DNA of 64,000 nucleotides from Methylorubrum rhodinum (lineage in GTDB: Bacteria; Pseudomonadota; Alphaproteobacteria; Rhizobiales; Beijerinckiaceae). The stretch spans positions 1-64,000 of the forward strand of contig NZ_JACHOP010000011.1 of assembly GCF_014199935.1 (NCBI RefSeq), in the 5' to 3' direction. The notes below the pieces were generated by a model. That model saw only the letters and a list, made by a program, of their open reading frames with translations, did no database searches and was not told where the DNA came from. The position numbers and the translations under genes were made by a program. Position 1 is the stretch's first letter; each line of letters begins with the position of its first letter. This document shows positions 8,585 to 17,154 of this stretch, piece after piece.

Positions 8585-9538
8585 ATGTGCCCCGCTCCCC
8601 TCCTCGCCCCCGAACCGACGGTCGTCGGCTTCGTGCTGGTGCCGGACTTCGCGCTGATGACCTACGCGGCGGCGGTCGAGCCGCTGCGGGCGGCCAACGC
8701 CCTGTCGGGACGCATCCTGTACCGCTGGTGGCACGCAGCCCCCACTGACGCGCCGGTCGCCGCCTCGAACGGCCTCAGCGTGGCCCCCGATGTCGCGATC
8801 GGCGCCGAGCCGCCGGGGGCGGACTGGGTGATCGTCTGCGCGGGCGGCAACCCGTCGGACTTCGACGACCCGGCCCTGTTCGCGTGGCTGCGGCGGCTGG
8901 CTTTGCGGCCCGGCACGGTGATCGGCGGGCTGTCGGGCGGGCCCTACCTGCTGGCGCGGGCCGGCCTCCTCGACGGGCGGCGCTGTACCCTGCATTGGGA
9001 GCATATCCCGGCCTTCCGCGAGCGGTTTCCCCGCGTCGAGGTGGTGCGCGCCCTCTACGAGGTCGGCCCCGACCGCATGACCTGCTCGGGAGGCATCGCC
9101 GCGCTCGACATGATGCTCGACCGGATCGGCCGCGACCACGGCCCCGGGCTGGCCGCAGGCGTCGCCGACTGGTTCCTGCACAACCAGATCCGCGAGGGCC
9201 TGAGCCCCCAGCGGATGGCTTTGCGCCAGCGCTTCGACCTGCGCGACCCGCGGCTCCTGCGCGTGCTCGCCGCCATGGAGGAAAATCTTGAGAGCCCGCT
9301 CAGCCGCGAAGCTCTGGCCGACCTCGCCCGGATCGGCGTGCGGCAGTTGGAGCGGCTGTTTCGCGAGCGGCTCGGGACGAGCCTGCACCGGCATTACCTG
9401 GGCCTGCGCCTCGATCAGGCGCATCGCCTGCGCCGCGAGACCGCGATGCTGGCCGCCGAGATCGCGGCGGCGACGGGGTTTCTCAATGCGGAGGAATTGG
9501 CGCGGGCGGAGCGGAGGCGGCGTCAGCAGGCCGAGTAA
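8585..9538 (+). CDS. GlxA/GbdR-type transcriptional regulator (DJ-1/PfpI-like plus AraC HTH)
   Basis: Cytoplasmic DNA-binding regulator of 317 aa. Residues about 10-190 are a DJ-1/PfpI (class I glutamine amidotransferase-like) sensor domain, seen in VGFVLVPDFALMTYAAAVEPLRAAN, WVIVCAGG and TVIGGLSGGPYLLARAG. The C-terminal part is AraC-type HTH (SPLSREALADLARIGVRQLERLFRERLG and YLGLRLDQAHRLRRET). The second HTH helix region is short and ends ARAERRRRQQAE instead of the usual longer tail, so the C-terminus may be trimmed. In pseudomonads related regulators (GbdR) activate glycine-betaine and sarcosine catabolism; divergence from soxBDAG suggests the same role here. ATG 8585 starts directly before the sensor domain. 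Confidence 0.85.
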   Translation: MCPAPLLAPEPTVVGFVLVPDFALMTYAAAVEPLRAANALSGRILYRWWHAAPTDAPVAASNGLSVAPDVAIGAEPPGADWVIVCAGGNPSDFDDPALFAWLRRLALRPGTVIGGLSGGPYLLARAGLLDGRRCTLHWEHIPAFRERFPRVEVVRALYEVGPDRMTCSGGIAALDMMLDRIGRDHGPGLAAGVADWFLHNQIREGLSPQRMALRQRFDLRDPRLLRVLAAMEENLESPLSREALADLARIGVRQLERLFRERLGTSLHRHYLGLRLDQAHRLRRETAMLAAEIAAATGFLNAEELARAERRRRQQAE

Positions 9539-9575
9539 AAGCGGATGAACTGTTGCGCTCTCGCCGAGCGCGCAT

Positions 9576-9759
9576 CTCCTCGCCCCGCCATGCGGGGAGA
9601 GGGCTTCGGCGACCTTGTCGTCGCTGAAGCGAGGCGGCAGCCGAAGGTGAGGGGGCGGTGCCGGATGAGCCTCTTCCGTTGAAGCCCCCTCACCCCCGCT
9701 ACCGCTTGTCGCGACGACGACGAGGTCGTCGCGACCCTCTCCCCGCATGCGGGGAGAGG
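9576..9759. repeat. 184-bp palindromic repeat, CTCTCCCCGC family
   Basis: Composite inverted-repeat element. One end reads CCATGCGGGGAGAGGGCTTC, the other CCCTCTCCCCGCATGCGGGG. Internal stems include GTCGCGACGACGACG and CCCCCTCACC versus GGTGAGGGGG. By eye it is the reverse complement, with most positions identical, of the element at 35771-35955 inside a coding gene. It lies between the convergent regulator gene and the DAHP synthase gene. Confidence 0.9.
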
Positions 9760-9783
9760 CGAAGCCTGACCCTTCGCGGCCGA

Positions 9784-11166
9784 TTATTCCGCCGCGTCGA
9801 GGCGCGGGTGTTCGATCTCGGCGCGCTCGCGCTTGACCAGCTCGGCCGTGAGGAACGCCACTTCCAGCGCCTGCTCCGCGTTGAGGCGCGGGTCGCAATA
9901 GGTGTGGTAGCGGTCCTGAAGGTCGTCGGCCGTCAGCGCGCGGGCGCCGCCGGTGCACTCGGTCACGTCCTTGCCGGTCATCTCCAGGTGGATGCCGCCG
10001 GCGATCGTGCCTTCCGCGCGGTGGACGCCGAAGAAGCCCTCGATCTCCTGCATCACCCGCTCGAAGGGCCGCGTCTTGTAGCGGCCCGCCGCGATGGTGT
10101 TGCCGTGCATCGGATCGCACACCCACACCACCGAACGGCCCTCGCGCTCGACCGTGCGGATCAGGGCCGGCAGGTGGTCGCCCACCTTGTCGGCGCCGAA
10201 GCGGCAGATCAGCGAGAGGCGGCCGGCCTCGTTCTCCGGGTTGAGGAGATCGATCAGGCGGATCAGCCCCTCGGGCGTCGTCGACGGCCCGCACTTCAGG
10301 CCGATCGGGTTCTTGATGCCGCGAGCGTATTCCACGTGGGCGTGGTCCGGCTGGCGGGTGCGGTCGCCGATCCAGAGCATGTGGCCCGAGGTGGCGTACC
10401 AGTCGCCGCTCGTCGAATCGACGCGGGTCAGCGCCTCCTCGTAGCCGAGCAGCAGCGCCTCGTGGCTGGTGTAGAAGTCGGTGGTGCGCACCTCCTGGTG
10501 CGTCTCCGGGTTGATGCCGATGGCGCGCATGAAGTCGAGCGCGTCCGACATCCGCCCGGCCACGTCCTGGTAGCGCGAGGATTGCGGGCTGTCCTTGACG
10601 AAGCCCAGCATCCAGCGATGCGCGTTCTCGAGGTTGGCGTAGCCGCCGGTCGCGAAGGCGCGCAGGAGGTTGAGCGTCGCCGCCGACTGCCGGTAGGCCT
10701 CGATCTGGCGCTTCGGGTCGGGAATGCGGGCCTCTTCCGTGAAGGTGAGGCCGTTGATGATGTCGCCGCGGTAGCTCGGCAGCGCGACGCCGTCGAGCGT
10801 CTCGGTCGGCGACGAGCGGGGCTTGGCGAACTGCCCGGCGATGCGGCCGACCTTCACCACGGGCGAACCGCCGGCAAAGGTGAGCACCATCGCCATCTGC
10901 AGGAACACGCGGAAGAAGTCGCGGATGTTGTCCGCCGAATGCTCGTCGAAGCTCTCGGCGCAGTCGCCGCCCTGCAGCAGGAACGCCTCACCGGTCGAGA
11001 CGCGCGCCAGGGCCGCCTTCAGCTTGCGGGCCTCGCCGGCAAACACGAGCGGGGGAAAGCTCGCGAGCTGAGCCTCCACGGCCTGGAGCGCATCCGCGTC
11101 CGGATAGGACGGCACCTGCTGGATCGGCAGGGTGCGCCAGGTTTTGGGGGTCCACCGCTCGGTCAT
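9784..11166 (-). CDS. Class II 3-deoxy-7-phosphoheptulonate synthase (DAHP synthase)
   Basis: First enzyme of the shikimate pathway (460 aa): condenses phosphoenolpyruvate with erythrose-4-phosphate to DAHP. The plant/Mycobacterium-like class II type is clear from [33 protein letters not shown], the [10 protein letters not shown] stretch, [11 protein letters not shown] and the metal-binding [12 protein letters not shown] 11166 is preceded by GGAGAG at good spacing; an ATG six codons upstream (11184) overlaps that ribosome site and is less likely. Single gene, flanked by a convergent repeat-filled gap and by a LuxR-type regulator on the same strand. Confidence 0.95.
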   Translation of the reverse strand: MTERWTPKTWRTLPIQQVPSYPDADALQAVEAQLASFPPLVFAGEARKLKAALARVSTGEAFLLQGGDCAESFDEHSADNIRDFFRVFLQMAMVLTFAGGSPVVKVGRIAGQFAKPRSSPTETLDGVALPSYRGDIINGLTFTEEARIPDPKRQIEAYRQSAATLNLLRAFATGGYANLENAHRWMLGFVKDSPQSSRYQDVAGRMSDALDFMRAIGINPETHQEVRTTDFYTSHEALLLGYEEALTRVDSTSGDWYATSGHMLWIGDRTRQPDHAHVEYARGIKNPIGLKCGPSTTPEGLIRLIDLLNPENEAGRLSLICRFGADKVGDHLPALIRTVEREGRSVVWVCDPMHGNTIAAGRYKTRPFERVMQEIEGFFGVHRAEGTIAGGIHLEMTGKDVTECTGGARALTADDLQDRYHTYCDPRLNAEQALEVAFLTAELVKRERAEIEHPRLDAAE

Positions 11167-11355
11167 GACACTCTCTCCGCTCACCTCGACAAGGTGAAGC
11201 GCGCGGGCCCTCCCGCCTCGCGCGAAGCGCGGCTTATAGAGTGGTTTTTTGTCAGTGGCGAGTTGGCAACGTCAGCCGCGCACCTCCCGGAAACCGGGTG
11301 ACCGCGAGACGCCGCGCCGCCCCATGACCGTGGGCCGGGGGCCGGGGGCCGCACC

Positions 11356-12519
11356 CTATCCGGTGAGCGCCGTCCCGGTCAGCAGCCCGACGAGGTCGGC
11401 CTGCCGCGACACGCCGGTCTTCTGGAAGACGCGCTTGAGCACCGAGCGGGCGGTGCTCGGGGTGATGCCGAGCTTGGCCGCCGCCGACACCGGGGCGTCG
11501 CCCGCGGCGATCAGGGCGGCGAGGCGCGATTCCGCGGGCGTCAGGTCGAACAGGCCCTGCACCACCTCCGCGCTCGGCACCTCGCGGGCGACGACGGGCG
11601 TCGCCACCAGCACGGCGCGGGCGCGGGTGAACACGTCGTGGGCCGCCCCCCGCACCGGCACGAGGTGGAGGATCACGGGGGGCCGCTCGCCGCGGGCCGG
11701 AATCGGGATGGAGCGCACCGGGACCGGCCCGGCCGGCCCCGGCCCGCCGAGCGCCTCGCGCAGCAACCGGTCGGCGGCCGGATCGGCCGCGGCGAGGCGC
11801 GAGGGCTGGTCGCTCAGGGTGTGCGGCATCAGCGCGACGAGCGACGGGTTGGCCGCCAGCAGCCGCCCGCCCGATCCGAGCACCGCCGCGGGCAGGCCGA
11901 GCAGTTCCAGCGTCCGGGTGGTGGTGACGATCCGCTCCATCTCCAGCCGGGCCGAGAGCAGGGCGGCGCGGGCGAGGTGCGGGCGCAGCTCGTCGAGGGC
12001 GGCAAGCGTGTCGGCGCCGAAATGGCCCTGCGCCACGGGACGCTCGCAATGGACGATGACGCTGTCGCCGCTCGGCACCATCACCGCCGTGGCGGTGCCG
12101 GCCCCGTAGCCCCGCGGGATCAGGAAGTCCTGGTAGAGTGGATCGCTGGCGATCTCCTCCTCCGAGACCACGTCGAGATCGGTGAGGAAGCCCGGATGGC
12201 GCAGTTCCAGCAGGCGCCGGGTGCGGATGTTGTCGGGGAAGCGCTCGAAATGGGCGAGGACCAGCGCGTCGAAATCCGGGGAGGTCGTCACCCAGTCGCG
12301 AAACCGCGTGCCGGTCGAGACGATCATCACCGCCTCGGGCGCGCCGGCGAGGCGGGCGATGTCGATGAGCACCGCCCGCCACAGCTCGGGCACGGCCGCC
12401 GCCTCGTAGATGCGGTCGATCAGCGCCGCGGTCTCCGCCGAGGGAATCGGCGCCGCGCCCTCCGCCCCGAGGGCGAAGGAGCGGACGACCGGGCGGAAGA
12501 GGGGCTGGGGAGCGTTCAT
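11356..12519 (-). CDS. LuxR-type HTH transcriptional regulator
   Basis: Protein of 387 aa with a C-terminal LuxR/GerE-type HTH from about residue 325: FDLTPAESRLAALIAAG, then SAAAKLGITPSTARSVLKRVFQKTGVSRQADLVGLL. The N-terminal 300 residues have no motif I can name; LELLGLPAAVLGSGGRLLAANPSL resembles a PAS-like segment, common in this regulator type. The start is uncertain: ATG 12519 is used, with other in-frame ATGs at 12570 and 12597. Target genes cannot be read from context. Confidence 0.8.
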   Translation of the reverse strand: MNAPQPLFRPVVRSFALGAEGAAPIPSAETAALIDRIYEAAAVPELWRAVLIDIARLAGAPEAVMIVSTGTRFRDWVTTSPDFDALVLAHFERFPDNIRTRRLLELRHPGFLTDLDVVSEEEIASDPLYQDFLIPRGYGAGTATAVMVPSGDSVIVHCERPVAQGHFGADTLAALDELRPHLARAALLSARLEMERIVTTTRTLELLGLPAAVLGSGGRLLAANPSLVALMPHTLSDQPSRLAAADPAADRLLREALGGPGPAGPVPVRSIPIPARGERPPVILHLVPVRGAAHDVFTRARAVLVATPVVAREVPSAEVVQGLFDLTPAESRLAALIAAGDAPVSAAAKLGITPSTARSVLKRVFQKTGVSRQADLVGLLTGTALTG

Positions 12520-12674
12520 CGCGAGAGATGGACTCGGCCGGACCTTATCGGCGAAAACCCCGTGCGCCATCGCAGGTTCAGTCGAGAGAGGCCGCACTAT
12601 AACAAGAACTTAAGGCTGTTTTGACCAGCTCCGCAACTGGAAGGCCCGCGATAACCCGTCCGAGAGCGAAGGTT

Positions 12675-13232
12675 TCAGTGGAAGAACGGCAGGGCGTGGG
12701 GCGCGAACAGGCCGAAGCTCGCGAGCGCGAGACCGACCACGCCGAGCAGGCCGCCCGCGAAGGCGAGCGCGGCGATGCCGGTGATGACCTCGGCCGAGGC
12801 CAGCACGATGCCGATCTGGATCGCGGCCGAGGCCAGCTCGTAATGGTGATAGCGCTCCAGCGCGAGGTCGCGCCGCTTCTCCGCACCTTGCGCCTTGGCC
12901 GACAGCTCCTTGCGGCCTTCGCCCTTGGCGGGGTCGGATTCCCAGCGCGCCATGGTGGCGGCCCACTCGTCGCGCTTGGCCTTGAGCGCGGCCGGGTCGG
13001 CGCCCGGCGGCAGCAGGGCGAGGGCCTCGTCGGCGGTCTTCAGCACGGTGCCGCGGATGGTGCGGGCCTGGAAATAGGCCCACTGGTTGGCGGCCTCGAT
13101 ATTGGCGCCGAGCGCCTCGGTCTGCGCGCTCTTGGCCAGCGTCTCGGCCCCGGCCAGGAACAGGGCCAGCACCGAGATCAGCAGCGCGACGCGCTTGTTC
13201 GAGGTCTCGACCGCTCCGTGCCCACCCGACAT
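12675..13232 (-). CDS. DUF4337-type membrane protein
   Basis: Protein of 185 aa with one N-terminal membrane segment (RVALLISVLALFLAGAETLA), a central charged alpha-helical region (about residues 45-130) with NQWAYFQARTIRGTVLK, and two C-terminal membrane helices (IQIGIVLASAEVITGIAALAFAGG and LLGVVGLALASFGLF). This layout and the NQWAYFQAK-like motif match DUF4337 proteins, whose function is unknown. Transcribed alone on the minus strand. Confidence 0.75.
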   Translation of the reverse strand: MSGGHGAVETSNKRVALLISVLALFLAGAETLAKSAQTEALGANIEAANQWAYFQARTIRGTVLKTADEALALLPPGADPAALKAKRDEWAATMARWESDPAKGEGRKELSAKAQGAEKRRDLALERYHHYELASAAIQIGIVLASAEVITGIAALAFAGGLLGVVGLALASFGLFAPHALPFFH

Positions 13233-13423
13233 GCCGTTCCGTCCCTCGTTTCAGACTTTGGATTCGCGAGCCCGGAGTCACAGCCGATCTTGGGGCCGAG
13301 CGCAAACCAAAAAGCGCTGGCACCGCCGTTGCCGAGTGGAGGCCACGCCCGAGATGCGCGAGGGACAGTCGCCGCCGCCAGTCTGCGAAAGCCGGTTCGA
13401 TGCCGTGATGCGTCCCATCCTCT

Positions 13424-13534
13424 CCCTCATCCTGAGGCGCGGAGCGAAGCGGAGCCTCGAAGGAGGGCTCCAGGGATCGCGCGGCTGGCTGGAGCCCTCC
13501 TTCGAGGCTGCTGCGCAGCACCTCAGGATGAGGG
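13424..13534. repeat. Palindromic repeat, CCTCATCCTGAGG family, copy 3
   Basis: A 111-bp inverted repeat in the divergent gap between the DUF4337 gene and the metallo-beta-lactamase gene. Outer arms CCCTCATCCTGAGG / CCTCAGGATGAGGG, inner arms CCTCGAAGGAGGGCTCCAG / TGGAGCCCTCCTTCGAGG. The rest of 13233-13586 shows no gene and no clear control site. Confidence 0.9.
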
Positions 13535-13586
13535 AGTTTGGGTGGGATGAACCGATGGAATAGGCTGTGAGGCCAGGGAGAAAAAC

Positions 13587-14318
13587 ATGCGCCTCCAAGT
13601 CCTCGGCTGCGGCGACGCCTTCGGCTCGGGCGGGCGCTTCCACACCTGCTTCCACGTCGAGGGACGCAACGGCGCCGTCCTGATCGATTGCGGCGCCTCG
13701 GCCCTCATCGCGATCCGCCGCTTCGGCGTCGATCCGAACGGCATCCGCGCGGTGTTCGTCACCCATCTCCACGGCGACCATTTCGGCGGCCTGCCCTGGC
13801 TGATCCTCGACGGGCAGCTCGTGAGCGGTCGCACCGAGACGCTGACCATCGTCGGCCCGCCCGGCCTCCGCACGCGGCTGCCCGCGGCGATGGAGGTGCT
13901 GTTTCCCGGCTCCTCGACCGCCGAGCGGCGCTTTGCCGTCGAGATCGTCGAGATCGAGCCCGAACATCCGGTCGAGGCCGGCGGCGTGCGGGCCGAGGCC
14001 TTCCCCATGCGCCATCCCTCCGGCGCGCCGGCACAGGCGTTGCGGCTCACGGTGGACGGCAAGGTCGTGACCTATACCGGCGACACCGAGTGGGTGGAGG
14101 CGATCATCCCAGCGGGCCGGGGCGCCGACCTGATGATCGCCGAGGGCTACACCGCGGAGCGCCCGGTCAAGTTCCACCTCGACTGGGCGAGACTGCGGGC
14201 GCGCCTGCCCGAGATCGCCCCGAAGCGGCTGATGCTCACCCACATGAGCCCGGAGATGATCGCCCGCGAGCCCGACGGCTACATCGCGGCGGAGGACGGG
14301 CTGACCGTGGTGTTCTGA
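13587..14318 (+). CDS. Metallo-beta-lactamase-fold hydrolase (RNase Z-like)
   Basis: Zinc hydrolase of 243 aa. The metal-binding motif THLHGDHFGG gives H60, H62, D64 and H65; the later ligands are in PMRHPSG, TYTGDTEW and the C-terminal LTHMSP. The order and length match the RNase Z-like branch (beta-CASP absent, no C-terminal extension), although family members also act on phosphodiesters other than tRNA. Substrate is not predictable. The last 40 bp overlap the 3' end of the opposite-strand gene at 14279-14752. Confidence 0.88.
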   Translation: MRLQVLGCGDAFGSGGRFHTCFHVEGRNGAVLIDCGASALIAIRRFGVDPNGIRAVFVTHLHGDHFGGLPWLILDGQLVSGRTETLTIVGPPGLRTRLPAAMEVLFPGSSTAERRFAVEIVEIEPEHPVEAGGVRAEAFPMRHPSGAPAQALRLTVDGKVVTYTGDTEWVEAIIPAGRGADLMIAEGYTAERPVKFHLDWARLRARLPEIAPKRLMLTHMSPEMIAREPDGYIAAEDGLTVVF

Positions 14319-14752
14319 GGCTCCGGCGGGAGGTTCAGCGGGTAGCGCACCACCCCGCGGTGATAGGGAAACCGCGCCCGCTGGAGCGGGTCCGGCCCGG
14401 TGAAAATCAGGCGGACCCGGAACGCCACGGGACTGACGCAGAGCAGGTAGCCGCGCAGATTCCGCTCGTCCGGGCAGAACATCGCGGTCGAGAGATAGCG
14501 CCGCTCGTCGCGCACCCATGACGGGATGAACGGCAGGCGCCAGCGCCGGGCGAGGTGCTCGCCGACGCCGCCGAGGAAGGCGTCGGGCCGGGCCTCGTCG
14601 AGAAATCCGGGCTCCTCGGCGATCATCGCCACCTGCGCCGCGCGATCGCCGTCGAGGGCATAGAAGGCGTCGAGGAAGTTCTGGAGGTGATGGTCCCAGT
14701 CGCCGTCCCCGCGGGCGCGCTCGACCACTTCGCGCAGGCTGGCGGGCCTCAT
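14279..14752 (-). CDS. Unknown protein paired with the nucleotidyltransferase; possible antitoxin or toxin partner
   Basis: Protein of 157 aa without a domain I can name. Its core pattern (LQNFLDAFYALD, RAAQVAMIAEEP, DAFLGGVGEHLARRWRLPFIPSWV, SPVAFRVRLIFTG, DPLQRARFPYHRG) resembles uncharacterised proteins I recall next to AbiEii-like nucleotidyltransferases. The start codon ATG 14752 overlaps the stop of the nucleotidyltransferase gene as ATGA, which indicates translational coupling. The last 15 or so residues are read opposite the end of the metallo-beta-lactamase gene, a 40-bp tail-to-tail overlap, so the C-terminus may not be conserved. Confidence 0.7.
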   Translation of the reverse strand: MRPASLREVVERARGDGDWDHHLQNFLDAFYALDGDRAAQVAMIAEEPGFLDEARPDAFLGGVGEHLARRWRLPFIPSWVRDERRYLSTAMFCPDERNLRGYLLCVSPVAFRVRLIFTGPDPLQRARFPYHRGVVRYPLNLPPEPQNTTVSPSSAAM

Positions 14753-15315
14753 GCGTTCGGCTCTCGGAGCACGGCCTTGAAGCGCAGGCCCGCTTCCTCC
14801 GGGGGCGCTTCGTCGTAGATCGAGCGGTAGAGCGCGTGCAGAGCCGCCTCGTCGGCGATGCCGAGATGCTTCGCGAGCGCCGCCGCATCGTTCAGGTCGC
14901 GGTCGCCGCGGTCGAAGGTCTGTAGCGCCTGCAGCTTCATCGCGAGCAGGTAGTCCGGCTTGGCCAGCACCGTGCGCAGGCCCGGCGTGCCGTCGGCGGG
15001 ATAGCTGCCGGCAGCGAGAAACAGCCCCTCGTCCTCGTCGAGCGGCGTGTACATGCCCACCGCGTCGTTGAGCCAGTCCGCGGGCAGACCCATCCGCTCG
15101 GCGACGCGCCGAACGGAAGGCGCCAACGCCGCCTCGTCGAAGCCCTCGCGGACCACGGCGTCGATGTCGTCGGTGCCGCGCCGCCACGCGAATTGCAGCA
15201 TCAGGGCGCCGCCGCCGTAGACGGCGATCTCGATCAGCAATCCCCGCTCGGCGAGATCGGCACCGAGCGCCTCGAAGGCCTGGAGGATGCGGTCGCGGTC
15301 GAGGGCGGGCGCCAT
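14749..15315 (-). CDS. AbiEii/DUF6036-like nucleotidyltransferase
   Basis: Protein of 188 aa with the minimal nucleotidyltransferase signature: YGGGALML at about residues 33-40, then RRGTDDIDAVV at 45-55, with the catalytic D50-x-D52 pair, and LLAMKLQAL downstream with the conserved lysine. This pattern is shared by DUF6036 and AbiEii-type enzymes, several of which are toxins that modify tRNA or NTPs. It starts 37 bp after the hemA stop on the same strand and overlaps its own downstream partner by 4 bp, so the two genes form a pair that may share the hemA transcript. Toxin function is an inference. Confidence 0.8.
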   Translation of the reverse strand: MAPALDRDRILQAFEALGADLAERGLLIEIAVYGGGALMLQFAWRRGTDDIDAVVREGFDEAALAPSVRRVAERMGLPADWLNDAVGMYTPLDEDEGLFLAAGSYPADGTPGLRTVLAKPDYLLAMKLQALQTFDRGDRDLNDAAALAKHLGIADEAALHALYRSIYDEAPPEEAGLRFKAVLREPNA

Positions 15316-15352
15316 GCCGGCACCCTAACCGCGGGGCGGAGAGGCGGGAAGC

Positions 15353-16789
15353 CTACTCCGCGGCCGCCGCGAACACCGTGCCGGCCCGCGGCAGGTCGAG
15401 CGTGTCCCAGGTCTCCACGAGCGCCGCCGTCAGGGCGGCGATGCGGGCCTCGTCGTGGAAGGGCGAGGGCGTGATGCGCAGGCGCTCGGTGCCGCGGGGC
15501 ACGGTCGGGTAGTTGATCGGCTGGATGTAGATGTCGTGGTGCTCCAGCAGGTGGTCGGCGGCCGCCTTGCACAGCTCGGCGTCGCCCACCATCAACGGGA
15601 CGATGTGGGTCTCGGTGGCGAGCACCGGCAGGCCGGCGGCGGCGAGCGCCGCCTTGGTCTGTGCGGCCTGGTGCTGGTGCGCGGCGCGCTCGGTGCCGGA
15701 GCGCTTGAGGTAGCGCACCGAGGCGCGGGCGGCGGCCGCGATGGCCGGCGGGAGCGCCGTGGTGAAGATGAAGCCCGCGGCGTGGCTGCGCACGGCGTCG
15801 CAGAGGGTGGCAGTGCCGGTGATGTAGCCGCCGACGCAGCCGTAGCCCTTGGCGAGCGTGCCCTCGATCACGTCGACCCGGTGCATCACGCCGTCGCGCT
15901 CGGCGATGCCCGCGCCGCGCTCGCCGTAGAGGCCGACCGCGTGGACCTCGTCGAGATAGGTCATGGCGCCGTAGGTGTCGGCGAGGTCGCAGATCGCGGC
16001 GATCGGCGCCACGTCGCCGTCCATCGAGTAGACCGATTCGAAGCAGATCAGCTTGGGCCGGTCGCCGGCCGCGACCAGCAGTTCCTCGAGATGGTCGAGG
16101 TCGTTGTGGCGGAAGACGCGCTTCTCGCAACCCGAATGGCGCACGCCCTCGATCATCGAGTTGTGGTTGAAGGCGTCCGACAGGATCAGGCAGTCCGGGA
16201 TCAGCTTGGCGATCGTCGCGATGCCGGACTGGTTCGAGACGTAGCCCGAGGTGAAGACGAGGCCGGCCTCCTTGCCGTGCAGGTCGGCGAGCTCGCGCTC
16301 CAGATCGACCAGCGGCGAGTTGTTGCCGGCGATGTTGCGGGTGCCGCCCGCGCCGACGCCGCAGCGGGCGGCGGTCCGAGTCATGGCCTCGACGACCTCG
16401 GGGTGCTGGCCCATGCCGAGATAGTCGTTGGAGCACCACACCGTGATCTCGCGGGTGCCGCCCTCGGGCCGGCGCCACGTCGCCTGGGGAAACCGGCCGG
16501 AGATGCGCTCGATGTCGGCGAAGACGCGGTAGCGGCGCTCGCTGTGCAGCCGCTCGAGGGCGCCGCGGAAATGCGCTTCGTAGTCGGTGCGCGGGCCCGC
16601 GCCGCGCCCCGCGGCGGGACGGCCGGCACCGGCACGCATGTTGCAAGCGTCGATGCCAGGCGCGTTGTCCACGCCGCCATCGCCCCCCATCAGCGCATGG
16701 TCGGTGAGCGCGTGGTCGGGCAGGGACGCGCCCTTGGCTGCGCTCCGGGCAGTGTCGTCGGCGTTCACGGGCATCAGGTTCACGGGCAT
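15353..16789 (-). CDS. hemA: 5-aminolevulinate synthase
   Basis: PLP enzyme of the Shemin (C4) heme pathway: glycine plus succinyl-CoA to 5-aminolevulinate. The core from [20 protein letters not shown] onwards is typical, with [47 protein letters not shown] and the PLP-lysine motif [13 protein letters not shown]. With ATG 16789 the protein is 478 aa, roughly 70 residues longer at the N-terminus than the usual family length of about 400. That leader holds two internal duplications (MPVN-L-MPVN and DHALTDHAL). Other possible starts are ATG 16774 or the ATG before RAGAGRP (about 16638). A FixK/FNR-type box lies about 225 bp upstream of the start. Confidence 0.93.
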   Translation of the reverse strand: MPVNLMPVNADDTARSAAKGASLPDHALTDHALMGGDGGVDNAPGIDACNMRAGAGRPAAGRGAGPRTDYEAHFRGALERLHSERRYRVFADIERISGRFPQATWRRPEGGTREITVWCSNDYLGMGQHPEVVEAMTRTAARCGVGAGGTRNIAGNNSPLVDLERELADLHGKEAGLVFTSGYVSNQSGIATIAKLIPDCLILSDAFNHNSMIEGVRHSGCEKRVFRHNDLDHLEELLVAAGDRPKLICFESVYSMDGDVAPIAAICDLADTYGAMTYLDEVHAVGLYGERGAGIAERDGVMHRVDVIEGTLAKGYGCVGGYITGTATLCDAVRSHAAGFIFTTALPPAIAAAARASVRYLKRSGTERAAHQHQAAQTKAALAAAGLPVLATETHIVPLMVGDAELCKAAADHLLEHHDIYIQPINYPTVPRGTERLRITPSPFHDEARIAALTAALVETWDTLDLPRAGTVFAAAAE

Positions 16790-17012
16790 CCGTCCTCGAC
16801 GCTGTGCTGGCCGGGCGCTCTTCTGAAGGCGCACCTCGGCTCGAAGAATGCGGGTCTGGGCCTGATCCGATCGGGGCAGGTCCGGGCCGTTCACGGCACG
16901 ACGGCTCGAGGATCGCCCGTCCTTCACGGGCGGCTTCTGGTCAGCCCCTCGTCATCGGCCGGCGGCACCGTCGTCATGCGGTTCCGCTGCGTCCGCGAGA
17001 TTGGGCGCATTT

Positions 17013-17026
17013 TTGAATGGGTTCAA
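17013..17026 (-). promoter_or_regulatory. FixK/FNR-type box upstream of hemA
   Basis: TTGAATGGGTTCAA is a perfect 5-bp palindrome and matches the TTGA-N6-TCAA core of FixK/FnrL/FNR sites. It lies in the 365-bp gap (16790-17154) between hemA and the XRE regulator, neither of which leaves room for another gene. In Rhodobacter and Bradyrhizobium, hemA is controlled by such oxygen-responsive regulators. A clear -10 at the spacing expected for activation is not visible, so activator or repressor action is open. Confidence 0.6.
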
Positions 17027-17154
17027 GGTGAGTTCGAGACATTCCTGCTTTGCATGCCCTCGGACGCGACGGAATCGCACCTCCGGTATGTCGGGAAGGG
17101 CGGCGTTTCGGGTGACGATGGGTCGCGAGGGTGGCCCGGCTTGAAGGGCCAGGA

